Positions 48,453 through 56,660 of a DNA stretch of 64,000 nucleotides are shown one piece after another. The translations under genes were made by a program, and so were the position numbers. Within the stretch, counting starts at the first letter, position 1. Each line of letters begins with the position of its first letter. The DNA is from Kitasatospora sp. NBC_01250. Lineage in GTDB: Bacteria > Actinomycetota > Actinomycetes > Streptomycetales > Streptomycetaceae. The DNA lies in the NCBI RefSeq assembly GCF_036226465.1, contig NZ_CP108476.1, forward strand, positions 5,456,001 through 5,520,000, given 5' to 3'. Below the pieces are notes generated by a model that was not told the DNA's origin, did no database searches, and was given only the letters and a program-made list of their open reading frames with translations.

Positions 48453-50114
48453 CTACGAGCGGACCCGGATGCTGGTGATCAGCGGGCCGTCGGTGACCTC
48501 GGAGAAGAAGTCGTTGCCCTTGTCGTCCACCACGATGAACGCCGGGAAGTCCTCGACCTCGATCCGCCAGACCGCCTCCATGCCGAGCTCCGCGTACTCC
48601 AGGACCTCGACCTTCTTGATGCAGTCCTGGGCGAGACGGGCCGCGGGGCCGCCGATCGAGCCGAGGTAGAAGCCGCCGTGCGTGGCGCAGGCCTGGGTGA
48701 CCTGCTTGGAGCGGTTGCCCTTGGCCAGCATCACCATCGAGCCGCCGGCCGCCTGGAACTGGTCGACGTAGGAGTCCATCCGGCCCGCCGTGGTGGGGCC
48801 GAAGGAGCCGGAGGCGTAGCCCTCGGGGGTCTTGGCCGGGCCGGCGTAGTAGACCGGGTGGTCCTTGAGGTACTGGGGCATGCCCTCGCCGGCGTCCAGC
48901 CGCTCCTTGATCTTGGCGTGCGCGATGTCGCGCGCCACGACCAGGGTGCCGGTCAGCGACAGCCGGGTCTTGACCGGGTGCTTGGAGAGCTCGGCCCGGA
49001 TCTCCGCCATCGGCCGGTTGAGGTCGACCCGCACCACCGAGTCGTCCAGGTGGTCGTCCGTGGTCTCCGGCAGGTACTTGGCCGGGTCGGTCTCCAGCTG
49101 CTCCAGGAAGACGCCCTCCGCCGTGATCTTGCCGAGCGCCTGGCGGTCGGCCGAGCAGGAGACGGCCATCGCGACCGGCAGCGAGGCGCCGTGCCGCGGC
49201 AGCCGGACGACCCGCACGTCGTGGCAGAAGTACTTGCCGCCGAACTGGGCGCCGATGCCGATCTTCTGGGTCAGCTCGACGACCTTGGCCTCCAGCTCCA
49301 GGTCCCGGAAGCCGTGGCCGGTGGCCGCGTCGCCGCTGGTCGGCAGCTCGTCCAGGTAGTGCGCCGAGGCGTACTTGGCGGTCTTCAGCGCGAACTCGGC
49401 GCTGGTGCCGCCGACCACGATGGCCAGGTGGTACGGCGGGCAGGCGGCGGTGCCGAGCCCGCGGATCTTCTGCTCCAGGAAGGAGAGCATGCTCTTCTCG
49501 TTGAGAATCGCCTTGGTCTCCTGGTACAGGTACGACTTGTTGGCGCTGCCGCCGCCCTTGGCCATGAAGAGGAACTTGTACGCGTCGCCGTCGGTCGCGT
49601 AGAGCTCGATCTGGGCCGGCAGGTTGGAGCCGGTGTTCTTCTCGTCCCACATGGTCAGCGGGGCCATCTGCGAGTAGCGCAGGTTGAGCTTGGTGTAGGC
49701 GTCGAAGACACCGCGGGCGATCGCGGCCTCGTCGCCGCCCTGCGTCAGCACGTTCTGGCCGCGCTTGCCCATCACGATCGCGGTGCCGGTGTCCTGGCAC
49801 ATCGGCAGGATGCCGCCGGCCGAGATGTTGACGTTCTTCAGCAGGTCCAGCGCCACGAAGCGGTCGTTCGGGCTCGCCTCCGGGTCGTCCAGGATCCGGC
49901 GCAGCTGGGCCAGGTGCGCGGGGCGCAGGTAGTGCGAGATGTCGTGCATCGCCTCGGCGGTGAGCAGCCGCAGGGCCTCCGGCTCGACCTGCAGGAAGCG
50001 CCGTCCGCCCGCCTCGAAGGTGCTGACACCCTCGGAGGTCAGCTTGCGGTACGGGGTCGGGTCGGCCCCGAGCGGGAGGAGGTCGGAGTAGGCGAAGTCT
50101 GGCGTGGGTGCCAT
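48453..50114 (-). CDS. Class I fumarate hydratase (Fe-S)
   Basis: The 553-aa single-chain class I fumarase interconverts fumarate and malate with a 4Fe-4S cluster. Ligand Cys contexts are LPMCQDTGTA (Cys 106), AACPPYHLAIVVGG and VSCSADRQAL. The C-terminal beta domain has GSFGPTTAGRMDSYVDQF, ATHGGFYLGSIGGPAARL and YAELGMEAVWRIEVEDFPAF. Length and colinearity match E. coli FumA/FumB. AAGGA precedes ATG 50114. Confidence 0.97.
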   Translation of the reverse strand: MAPTPDFAYSDLLPLGADPTPYRKLTSEGVSTFEAGGRRFLQVEPEALRLLTAEAMHDISHYLRPAHLAQLRRILDDPEASPNDRFVALDLLKNVNISAGGILPMCQDTGTAIVMGKRGQNVLTQGGDEAAIARGVFDAYTKLNLRYSQMAPLTMWDEKNTGSNLPAQIELYATDGDAYKFLFMAKGGGSANKSYLYQETKAILNEKSMLSFLEQKIRGLGTAACPPYHLAIVVGGTSAEFALKTAKYASAHYLDELPTSGDAATGHGFRDLELEAKVVELTQKIGIGAQFGGKYFCHDVRVVRLPRHGASLPVAMAVSCSADRQALGKITAEGVFLEQLETDPAKYLPETTDDHLDDSVVRVDLNRPMAEIRAELSKHPVKTRLSLTGTLVVARDIAHAKIKERLDAGEGMPQYLKDHPVYYAGPAKTPEGYASGSFGPTTAGRMDSYVDQFQAAGGSMVMLAKGNRSKQVTQACATHGGFYLGSIGGPAARLAQDCIKKVEVLEYAELGMEAVWRIEVEDFPAFIVVDDKGNDFFSEVTDGPLITSIRVRS

Positions 50115-50322
50115 GCGAGGTCCTTCACGGATCGGGGGTGCTGCGTCGGCGAAGCGCCTTCCAGGTTAGAACCCGCGGGCGGTGGCGCCGCGCCCGGGTG
50201 AGCCGGGGTGACCGGCGTCACGTCGGCGACCCTCAGGGGGACCCGCTGCCGACCCTAAGAGCACCCGGAGTCGACCCTGATACCCCTCGTTCGGGGCGGG
50301 TGCAGCCCCTAGGCTGAGGGAC

Positions 50323-51036
50323 GTGGAGAATACGCCGTCACCCGCGCCGTCCGACCAGCCCGTCCCGCTGCGCAAGGCCGATGCCGCGCCGGCGCCCCAT
50401 GCTCCGGTGGCCGAGGCCGAGCTGCGCGCCTCGGACGCCGACCGGGAGCGGATCGCCGAGCTGCTGCGCGACGCCTACGCCGAGGGCCGGCTGACCGTCG
50501 AGGAGCACTCCGAGCGGATCGAGGCGGCCTACAGCGCCAAGACGCTGGGCGAGCTGGCTCCGCTGACCCGCGACCTTCCCGCCCATCAGCCGCTGCCCGG
50601 CGACGCTCCGCGCCCGGCCCCGGCGCCGGCCGCCGCCCCGCTGCCGCCGGCCCGCGAGGAGTCGGCCAGCCTGGTGGCGGTCTTCGGCGGTGCGACCCGC
50701 AAGGGGCGCTGGCGGGTCGGCTCGCACATCCGCGCGACGGCGATCTTCGGCGGCGTGGACCTCGACCTGACGGACGCGGTCTTCGAGGCCCCCGAGGTGC
50801 TGATCGAGGTCTCCGCGATGTTCGGCGGGGTCTCGATCCGGGTGCCGGAGAACGTCACGCTGATCGGCAGCGGGGTCGGCGTCTTCGGTGGCTTCGACGT
50901 GCGTGAGCAGACCGCGGCCGACCCGTACGCACCGGTGGTCCGGGTCAAGGGGAGTGCGATCTTCGGCGGCTGTGACGCCAAGCCGCGCCGCGGCAAGAAG
51001 CTCAAGGAGTGGGCGCGCAAGCAGCTGGGCGACTGA
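50323..51036 (+). CDS. DUF1707 (SHOCT-like) plus cell-wall-active-antibiotic-response-like protein
   Basis: The 237-aa product has a DUF1707 domain LRASDADRERIAELLRDAYA, EGRLTVEEHSERIEAAYSAK. A Pro/Ala linker and a beta-helix-like DUF2154/LiaF-type C-terminus follow (VAVFGGATRKGRW, ATAIFGGVDLDL, SAMFGGVSIRVPE, GSAIFGGCDAK). No membrane helix is present, so it may act at the membrane surface or in the cytosol. GTG 50323 lies seven bases after TAGGCT, consistent with a leaderless or near-leaderless mRNA. Confidence 0.88.
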   Translation: MENTPSPAPSDQPVPLRKADAAPAPHAPVAEAELRASDADRERIAELLRDAYAEGRLTVEEHSERIEAAYSAKTLGELAPLTRDLPAHQPLPGDAPRPAPAPAAAPLPPAREESASLVAVFGGATRKGRWRVGSHIRATAIFGGVDLDLTDAVFEAPEVLIEVSAMFGGVSIRVPENVTLIGSGVGVFGGFDVREQTAADPYAPVVRVKGSAIFGGCDAKPRRGKKLKEWARKQLGD

Positions 51037-51072
51037 CGGGCGCGGGTTTGCGCAGCTCATCGCCCGATGGTC

Positions 51073-51107
51073 TGACGGAGCATCAGATGGAATCTGGTGT
51101 TCCGTCA
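51073..51107. repeat. 35-bp imperfect palindrome of TCTGACGG/CATCAGA type
   Basis: TGACGGAGCATCAGAT and ATCTGGTGTTCCGTCA pair at 14 of 16 positions around GGA, 36 bp after the DUF1707 gene. The left half is itself a small hairpin TCTGACG-GAG-CATCAGA. Similar intergenic elements are recalled from streptomycete genomes; it probably also works as a terminator. Confidence 0.6.
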
Positions 51108-51308
51108 ACTCCTTTTCCGGCACGACTGGTTGACCCGAGTGCAGGCTGTGGCCGGACGAACACGGTGTGCATGAACCGGGATCGTGCGGGGTAATTCCTC
51201 CGGCACATCGTTTTCTTGAACGGCTGCGGTCAGACGGCGTCGTACGGCACTCAGGGCGGCAGCCGGGCAGTGTCGCGAGCCTTTCCCGAGCTGTGTCAGG
51301 AGTTCGCC

Positions 51309-51761
51309 GTGCTGCACCAGATCGAGCCCAGCACCACCGACGTCGTCCGGGCCGCAACCGAGCGGCGCGGGTCCGGGGGTGCCCCGCTGAGTGCGCCCGC
51401 GGCGGTCGGGCTCGACCACTCCGAGGAGAACCCGTGGCACACCGGCGCGGCCTGCCGCCGGGACGAGGCGGGCCTGTTCTTCGCGCCCTCCAAGGAGCCG
51501 ACGGCCGCCCGGCTGGCCCGTGAGGAGCACGCCAAGCAGGTCTGTGCCCGCTGCCCGGTGCTGCTCTCCTGCCGCGAGCACGCGCTCGCCCAGCCGGAGC
51601 CGTACGGCGTGTGGGGCGGGCTGACGGCGGCCGAGCGGCGGGTGGTGCTGGCCCGTCGGCGGCGCCGCGACGTCGAGCTGCGCGCCGAGGCCCAGCTGGT
51701 CTCCGGCCAGCGCGGGGCTGCCCGGCGCCGGGTGCCCGAGCCCGGGCGGATAGCGGGCTGA
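51309..51761 (+). CDS. WhiB-family Fe-S transcriptional regulator
   Basis: The 150-aa product has four cluster Cys: C49 (NPWHTGAACRRDEAGLFF), then C79-x2-C82-x5-C88 (VCARCPVLLSCREHAL), followed by the family turn EPYGVWGGLTAAERR and a basic Arg-rich C-terminus. WhiB proteins bind sigma factor HrdB region 4 and are redox or NO responsive. GTG 51309 is chosen as AGGAG lies six bases upstream; the longer frame from 51216 has no such site. A location beside glpX and fumarase recalls the WblI neighbourhood of S. coelicolor. Confidence 0.92.
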   Translation: MLHQIEPSTTDVVRAATERRGSGGAPLSAPAAVGLDHSEENPWHTGAACRRDEAGLFFAPSKEPTAARLAREEHAKQVCARCPVLLSCREHALAQPEPYGVWGGLTAAERRVVLARRRRRDVELRAEAQLVSGQRGAARRRVPEPGRIAG

Positions 51762-51862
51762 GCGGCGCCGTCGCCGGCCGGCGGTGCGCCGCGGCAACCC
51801 GGCGCCCGGCGGCACGGCAGAACGGCGACCCGGCACCCGGCGACCGCGGCGGCGCGGCAACA

Positions 51863-51910
51863 GAACGGCGCTGGGCGCGACCCCCGAGGGGGCCGCGCCC
51901 AGCGCCGTTC
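51863..51910. terminator. 17-bp-stem terminator between convergent whiB-like and glpX genes
   Basis: The arms 51863-51879 and 51894-51910 are perfectly complementary, with a 14-nt G/C loop. It serves both strands. Confidence 0.9.
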
Positions 51911-51920
51911 GTGCGAGGTG

Positions 51921-52961
51921 TCAGTTCGCCCGGTCGAAGTCGATCGCGCTGTACGCCCGCAGCTTGGACAGCTTGTGGACGGAGTCGATCTGCCGGATCG
52001 TGCCGCTCTTGGAGCGCATCACCAGCGAGCTGGTGGTGGCGGTCTCGTGGCGGTAGTGCACACCGCGCAGCAGCTCGCCGTCGGTGATGCCGGTGGCCAC
52101 GAAGAACACGTTCTCGCCGCTGACCAGGTCGTTGGTGGTCAGCACCCGGTCCAGGTCGTGGCCGGCGTCCAGCGCCCGCTGCTTCTCGGCCTCGTCCTTG
52201 GGCCACAGCCGGCCCTGGATCACGCCGCCCATGCACTTCATCGCGCAGGCCGCGATGATGCCCTCGGGGGTGCCGCCGACGCCGAGCAGCAGGTCGACGC
52301 CGGTGCCCTCGCGGGCGGTCATGATCGCGCCGGCCACGTCGCCGTCGGCGATGTACTTGATCCGGGCGCCCGCCTCGCGGACCTCACGGGCCAGCTGCTC
52401 GTGGCGCGGGCGGTCCAGGATCATCACCGTGACGTCCTCGACCGAGCTGCCCTTGGCCTTGGCGACCCGGCGGATGTTCACCGCCGGCGGGGCGGTGATG
52501 TCGACGAATTCGGCGGCCTCGGGGCCGGTGACGAGCTTGTCCATGTAGAAGACGGCGCTCGGGTCGAACATGGTGCCGCGGTCGGCGACGGCCAGTACGG
52601 CGACCGCGTTGGCCATGCCCTTGGCGGTCAGCGTGGTGCCGTCCACCGGGTCCACGGCCACGTCGCACTCGGCGCCGGTGCCGTCGCCGACCCGTTCGCC
52701 GTTGTAGAGCATCGGGGCTTCGTCCTTCTCGCCTTCCCCGATGACGACGACGCCGTTCATCGAGACGGTCGAGACGAGCGTGCGCATGGCCTTGACGGCC
52801 GCGCCGTCGGCGCCGTTCTTGTCGCCACGGCCGACCCAGCGGCCGGCGGCCATGGCCGCGGCTTCGGTGACCCGGACGAGCTCCAGGGCCAGGTTGCGGT
52901 CCGGGGCCTCCGGGGCCACCTCCAGCGAACGCGGAAGGTGGGAGGGGTGCTGCGTGGTCAT
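51921..52961 (-). CDS. glpX: Fructose-1,6-bisphosphatase class II
   Basis: The 346-aa GlpX hydrolyses fructose 1,6-bisphosphate in gluconeogenesis. Signatures are VVIGEGEKDEAPMLYNGE, the metal-site DPVDGTTLTAKG, TPEGIIAACAMKCMGG and CATGITDGELLRG-like FVATGITDGELLRG. Metal ligands Glu and Asp are intact. The start is ATG 52961. Together with PEPCK at the other end of the window it supplies gluconeogenic flux. Confidence 0.97.
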   Translation of the reverse strand: MTTQHPSHLPRSLEVAPEAPDRNLALELVRVTEAAAMAAGRWVGRGDKNGADGAAVKAMRTLVSTVSMNGVVVIGEGEKDEAPMLYNGERVGDGTGAECDVAVDPVDGTTLTAKGMANAVAVLAVADRGTMFDPSAVFYMDKLVTGPEAAEFVDITAPPAVNIRRVAKAKGSSVEDVTVMILDRPRHEQLAREVREAGARIKYIADGDVAGAIMTAREGTGVDLLLGVGGTPEGIIAACAMKCMGGVIQGRLWPKDEAEKQRALDAGHDLDRVLTTNDLVSGENVFFVATGITDGELLRGVHYRHETATTSSLVMRSKSGTIRQIDSVHKLSKLRAYSAIDFDRAN

Positions 52962-53158
52962 CGTCGTTACCTCTCTGTACGCGACGGCCAGTCAGCGGTC
53001 GACTACTGTCTGGTCGAGCGCTGCGATGAGGGTCATCCGATCGTATCTGTGGATGGAATGACTGTCTGTGGCGCGGGTCCCCTCTACCTGCGCTTCTGCG
53101 TCGTTATGGGCGGTTTGCGGTGCCACGGAGGACCCCGGTGGTCGGCCCGGAAGCGGTG

Positions 53159-53701
53159 ATGGTTCACCATGTGGGGGTGGCAGCAAGCAGCAGAGGGCGG
53201 CAGACCGTCCGGGACATGATCCTGTCGATGGTGGCCGTGATGGGCGTCGCCCTGGTGGCGTACCTCACCATCCCGCACAGCACCGACGGCGACCCCGTGC
53301 ACGTGGTGGACTACAGCGCCGCGCTGGCTTCGGCCAAGCGTGCGGCGCCGTACCCGATCGCGGCTCCCGAGGGGCTCTCGGACAAGTGGCGGGCGACCTC
53401 GGTGACCTACCAGCCCTCGGATGCCGAGGGCCACGCCGGCTGGCACCTGGGCTTCGTGACGCCGGACGGCAAGTACGCGGCGGTGGAGCAGAGCAACGCG
53501 CCGAAGGCCGACCTGCTCAAGAGCATCGTCACGGGCTACGCACCGGACGGCAGTGCGACCATCGCCGGGCAGGACTGGTCCCGCTACCAGGGCGACAGCT
53601 ACCGCGGCCTGACCGTCACCAGCGGCTCGGACACCACCCTGGTCACCGGCAGCGCCTCCTACCAGGAGCTGGGCGAGCTGGCCCAGGCACTCAAGTCCTA
53701 G
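53159..53701 (+). CDS. DUF4245 membrane-anchored protein
   Basis: The product of about 180 aa has one N-terminal membrane helix (MILSMVAVMGVALVAYLTIP) after the conserved RGRQTVRDM. An extracytoplasmic DUF4245 domain follows with YPIAAPEGLSDKWRATSVTY, GWHLGFVTPDGKYAAVEQSN and GLTVTSGSDTTLVTGSASY. It is often found next to glpX in actinobacteria; the function is unknown. Start candidates are ATG 53159 (with GGAAG) and GTG 53177. Confidence 0.85.
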   Translation: MVHHVGVAASSRGRQTVRDMILSMVAVMGVALVAYLTIPHSTDGDPVHVVDYSAALASAKRAAPYPIAAPEGLSDKWRATSVTYQPSDAEGHAGWHLGFVTPDGKYAAVEQSNAPKADLLKSIVTGYAPDGSATIAGQDWSRYQGDSYRGLTVTSGSDTTLVTGSASYQELGELAQALKS

Positions 53702-53720
53702 GGTCTGTCCGACGCACCGA

Positions 53721-53775
53721 CGCGAATGGCCGTGGGCCCGGTCCCTCTCGGGGACCGGGCCCACGGCCATTCGCG
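53721..53775. terminator. Perfect 25-bp inverted repeat between DUF4245 and nitroreductase genes
   Basis: Arms 53721-53745 and 53751-53775 are perfectly complementary around a 5-nt loop, the longest hairpin in the window, between two convergent stops. Confidence 0.92.
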
Positions 53776-53797
53776 GCACGCTGTGCGGCGCGGTGGC

Positions 53798-54406
53798 TCA
53801 GACGGTGGTGACGACCTCGTCGTAGGCCAGGCGCGGCGAACGCGGGTACCAGGCGTCGGCGCCCGGCTTGCCGAGGTTGACCACGGCCAGCACCGAGTGG
53901 TCGCCGTCGGCGAAGAACTCCTTGTTGATGCCCTCGGCGTTGAAGCCGGTCATCGGGCCCGCGGCCAGGCCGGCGGCGCGCACACCGATGATGAAGTAGC
54001 CGACCTGCAGCGCGGCGTTGAAGCGCGCGGAGTTCTCACGCACCGGGCGCTCGCTGAAGAAGACGTCCTTGGCCTGCGGGAACGCCGGGAACTGGGCCGG
54101 CAGCTCCTCGTGGAACTCGTTGTCGGCGGCCAGGATCGCGACCAGCGGGGCGCTGGCGGTCTTGGCCTTGTTGCCGTCGGACATCTGCGCCACCAGGCGC
54201 TCGCGGGCCTCGGCGCTGCGGACCAGGACGACGCGCAGGGCCTGCTGGTTGAAGGCGGTGGGCGCGTACTTCACCAGGTCGTAGACGGCCTGGACCTGCT
54301 CGTCGCTGACCGGCTCGTCGGTGAAGGTGTTGGCGGTGCGGGCCTCACGGAAGAGCAGGTCCTGGGCGGCGGTGTCGAGAACGAGAGCGTCATTGCCGGT
54401 GGTCAT
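53798..54406 (-). CDS. Nitroreductase-family protein, malonic semialdehyde reductase (RutE/HadB)-like
   Basis: The 202-aa FMN-type reductase has LLFREARTANTFTDEPVSDEQ, YAPTAFNQQALRVVLVRS and FNAALQVGYFIIGVRAAGLA then PMTGFNAEGINKEFF. The pattern is that of the RutE/YdfN group, which reduces 3-oxopropanoate or nitro compounds. GAGGTG precedes ATG 54406. A MarR-like dyad GGTGAAGTTTCAACC lies upstream. Confidence 0.88.
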   Translation of the reverse strand: MTTGNDALVLDTAAQDLLFREARTANTFTDEPVSDEQVQAVYDLVKYAPTAFNQQALRVVLVRSAEARERLVAQMSDGNKAKTASAPLVAILAADNEFHEELPAQFPAFPQAKDVFFSERPVRENSARFNAALQVGYFIIGVRAAGLAAGPMTGFNAEGINKEFFADGDHSVLAVVNLGKPGADAWYPRSPRLAYDEVVTTV

Positions 54407-54468
54407 GGTGCTGCACCTCATGCTGGATCGGTACGGGCGGCCGAGTGCCGCTCACATGGACCAATGTA

Positions 54469-54483
54469 GGTGAAGTTTCAACC
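54469..54483. promoter_or_regulatory. Dyad upstream of the nitroreductase-like gene
   Basis: GGTGAAGTTTCAACC reads GGT-x-GAA...TTC-x-ACC, about 65 bp before the ATG. This half-site form is common to MarR- and HxlR-type redox sensors regulating nitroreductases; no regulator is adjacent. Confidence 0.4.
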
Positions 54484-54537
54484 ATTTCTCAAGTGGAGTG
54501 ACCTGACTCACTCCGCTCGCACCGCCGCCGGACCGGC

Positions 54538-54801
54538 TCACTCGCCGGCCCTGCCGCCCTCCCCGGCGCCGTCCGCCTGCTGCTCGGCCGCCAGCACGGC
54601 CTCCAGCCGCGCCCGGGCGCCGTCCAGCCAGCGCTGGCAGACCTTGGCCAGCTCCTCGCCGCGCTCCCACAGGGCCAGCGACTCCTCCAGCGTGGTGCCC
54701 CCGGTCTCCAGCCGGCGGACCACCTCCATCAGGGCGTCCCGGGCCTGCTCGTAGCCCAGCTGATCGGGTGTCGTGCTGCTTGCGGTCTCCTCGTCGGCCA
54801 T
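54538..54801 (-). CDS. xseB: Exodeoxyribonuclease VII small subunit
   Basis: The 87-aa XseB has the family core YEQARDALMEVVRRLETGGT then TLEESLALWERGEEL. It forms ExoVII with XseA for single-strand DNA degradation. The start is ATG 54801. Uncommonly, the opposite-strand GNAT gene lies between it and xseA. Confidence 0.93.
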   Translation of the reverse strand: MADEETASSTTPDQLGYEQARDALMEVVRRLETGGTTLEESLALWERGEELAKVCQRWLDGARARLEAVLAAEQQADGAGEGGRAGE

Positions 54802-54874
54802 GGGCTCAGCGTAGGGGCAGGCCCCGACAAATCCAGCTGCGCCCGCGCGGGCCCGCTCGCTACGGTCGGGCGCC

Positions 54875-55372
54875 ATGACCGACACAGGTTCGACGACCGC
54901 TGTACGACAGGCTCGGCCCGAGGACGCCCCGGAGCTGGTCAGGCTGCGCCTGCTGATGTTCGAGGCGATGCAGGGCGAGCTCCGCCCCGGCCCCTGGCAG
55001 CAGCGGGCCGAGGCGCTGCTGCGCGAGCGGCTCGCCGACCCGGGCCGCACCACCATGCCCGCCTTCGTGGTCGACGACGCCACGGCCCCCGGCCGGCTGG
55101 CCGCCTGCGCGGTCGGCACCCTGGAGCAGCGGCTGCCGGCGCCCGGCCACCCCGAGGGCCGCTTCGGCTTCGTCTTCAACATCTGCACCGACCCGGCGCA
55201 CCGCCGCCGCGGCTACGCCCGGGCCTGCACCGCGGCGCTGCTGGCCTGGTTCGACGAGCAGCGGGTGACCCGGATCGACCTGCACGCGACCGAGGGCGGC
55301 GAGCAGCTCTACCGCAGCCTCGGCTTCGCCGAGCACTCGGTGCCGCTCTCCCGCAACCGCCCGCGGCCCTAG
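54875..55372 (+). CDS. GNAT family N-acetyltransferase between xseB and xseA, opposite strand
   Basis: The 165-aa acetyltransferase has AVRQARPEDAPELVRLRLLM at the N-terminus and a motif-A region FNICTDPAHRRRGYARACTAALLAWFDE, with GEQLYRSLGFAEH. The substrate is unknown. ATG 54875 is at the edge of the 73-bp gap from xseB. Its TAG abuts that of xseA (TAGCTA). Confidence 0.88.
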   Translation: MTDTGSTTAVRQARPEDAPELVRLRLLMFEAMQGELRPGPWQQRAEALLRERLADPGRTTMPAFVVDDATAPGRLAACAVGTLEQRLPAPGHPEGRFGFVFNICTDPAHRRRGYARACTAALLAWFDEQRVTRIDLHATEGGEQLYRSLGFAEHSVPLSRNRPRP

Positions 55373-56650
55373 CTAGGGAGTCCGCGGCACCTGGCCCTCG
55401 TCGGGCCCGTCCCCGTCGGGTCGCGCCGCGGCGAGCCCGTCCTCGTCGAGCCGGCCGACCCGAACCCCGAAGCCGCCGCCCGCCACCCGGGCGTGCAGCT
55501 CCTCGCCCGCCGTGAGCAGCGCCGGATCGGTGATCACCTGCCCGTCCGGCCGCTGCAGCACCGCGTAGCCGCGCTCCAGCGTGGCGGCGGGGGAGAGCGC
55601 CACCACCCGGGCCAGCGTGTGCCCCAGGTCCGACTCGGCCCGGTCCAGCCGGTGCCCCAGCGTCCGCCGGGCGCGCTCGACCAGCGCCGTGAGCTCCTGC
55701 CCCCGCTCGGCCACCAGCCGGTGCGGCGCGGCCAGCGCGGGGCGGGTGCGCACGGTGGCCAGCCCGTGCTCCTCGCGCCGCACCAGCTCGGTGACCATCC
55801 GCCGGGCCCGGTCGCGCAGCTGCCGCACCCGGGCCTGCTCCTCGCCCACGTCGGGGACCACCCGCTTGGCCGCGTCGGTGGGGGTGGCCGCCCGCAGGTC
55901 GGCGACGAAGTCGAGCAGCGGCTGGTCCGGCTCGTGCCCGATCGCGCTCACCACCGGGGTGCGGACCTGCGCCACGGTGCGGCACAGCTCCTCGTCGGAG
56001 AAGGGCAGCAGGTCCTCCACGCTGCCGCCGCCGCGGGCCACGATGATCACGTCCACCTCGGGGTGGTCGTCCAGCTCCCGCACCGCCGCGCTCACCTGGC
56101 CAGCCGCCTGCGCGCCCTGCACCAGCACGTTGCGCACCTCGAAGCGGACCGCGGGCCAGCGGCGCCGGGCCACCTCCAGCACGTCCCGTTCGGCGGCCGA
56201 GGCGCGGCCGGTCACCAGCCCGACGCAGCCGGGCAGGAACGGCAGCGGCCGCTTGCGCTCGCTGGCGAACAGGCCCTCGTCGGCCAGCCTGCGCTTGAGC
56301 TGCTCCAGCCGGGCCAGCAGCTCGCCGAGCCCCACCAGCCGGACCTCGGTGGCCCGCAGCGAGAGGGTGCCGCGCGCCGTGTACCACTCGGGCTTGGCGT
56401 ACACCAGCACCCGGGAGCCCTCGTGCAGGGTGTCGGCGAGCGGTTCGAGCACCGAGCGGAAGCAGGTGACGACGAGTGAGACGTCGTGCTCGACATCACG
56501 CAGCGTCAGGAACTGCATGCCGGTGCGCCGGCTGAGCTGGGTGATCTGGCCCTCCACCCAGACCGCGCCCAGCCGGTCCACCCAGCCACCGATCAGCTGC
56601 GAGACCTTGGCGACCGGGAGCGGGGCTTCGGGGGAGCTGCTGTTGGCCAT
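55373..56650 (-). CDS. xseA: Exodeoxyribonuclease VII large subunit
   Basis: The 425-aa XseA has an N-terminal OB-fold ssDNA-binding domain (VEGQITQLSRRTGMQFLTLRD) and the catalytic core with VGLVTGRASAAERDVLEVA, VDVIIVARGGGSVEDLLPFSDEEL and VSAIGHEPDQPLLDFVADLRAATPT. A coiled-coil middle and C-terminal TLERGYAVLQRPDGQVITD follow. The start is ATG 56650, ten bp from the upstream permease gene, suggesting co-transcription with it. Confidence 0.96.
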   Translation of the reverse strand: MANSSSPEAPLPVAKVSQLIGGWVDRLGAVWVEGQITQLSRRTGMQFLTLRDVEHDVSLVVTCFRSVLEPLADTLHEGSRVLVYAKPEWYTARGTLSLRATEVRLVGLGELLARLEQLKRRLADEGLFASERKRPLPFLPGCVGLVTGRASAAERDVLEVARRRWPAVRFEVRNVLVQGAQAAGQVSAAVRELDDHPEVDVIIVARGGGSVEDLLPFSDEELCRTVAQVRTPVVSAIGHEPDQPLLDFVADLRAATPTDAAKRVVPDVGEEQARVRQLRDRARRMVTELVRREEHGLATVRTRPALAAPHRLVAERGQELTALVERARRTLGHRLDRAESDLGHTLARVVALSPAATLERGYAVLQRPDGQVITDPALLTAGEELHARVAGGGFGVRVGRLDEDGLAAARPDGDGPDEGQVPRTP

Positions 56651-56660
56651 GCCCCTGAGG

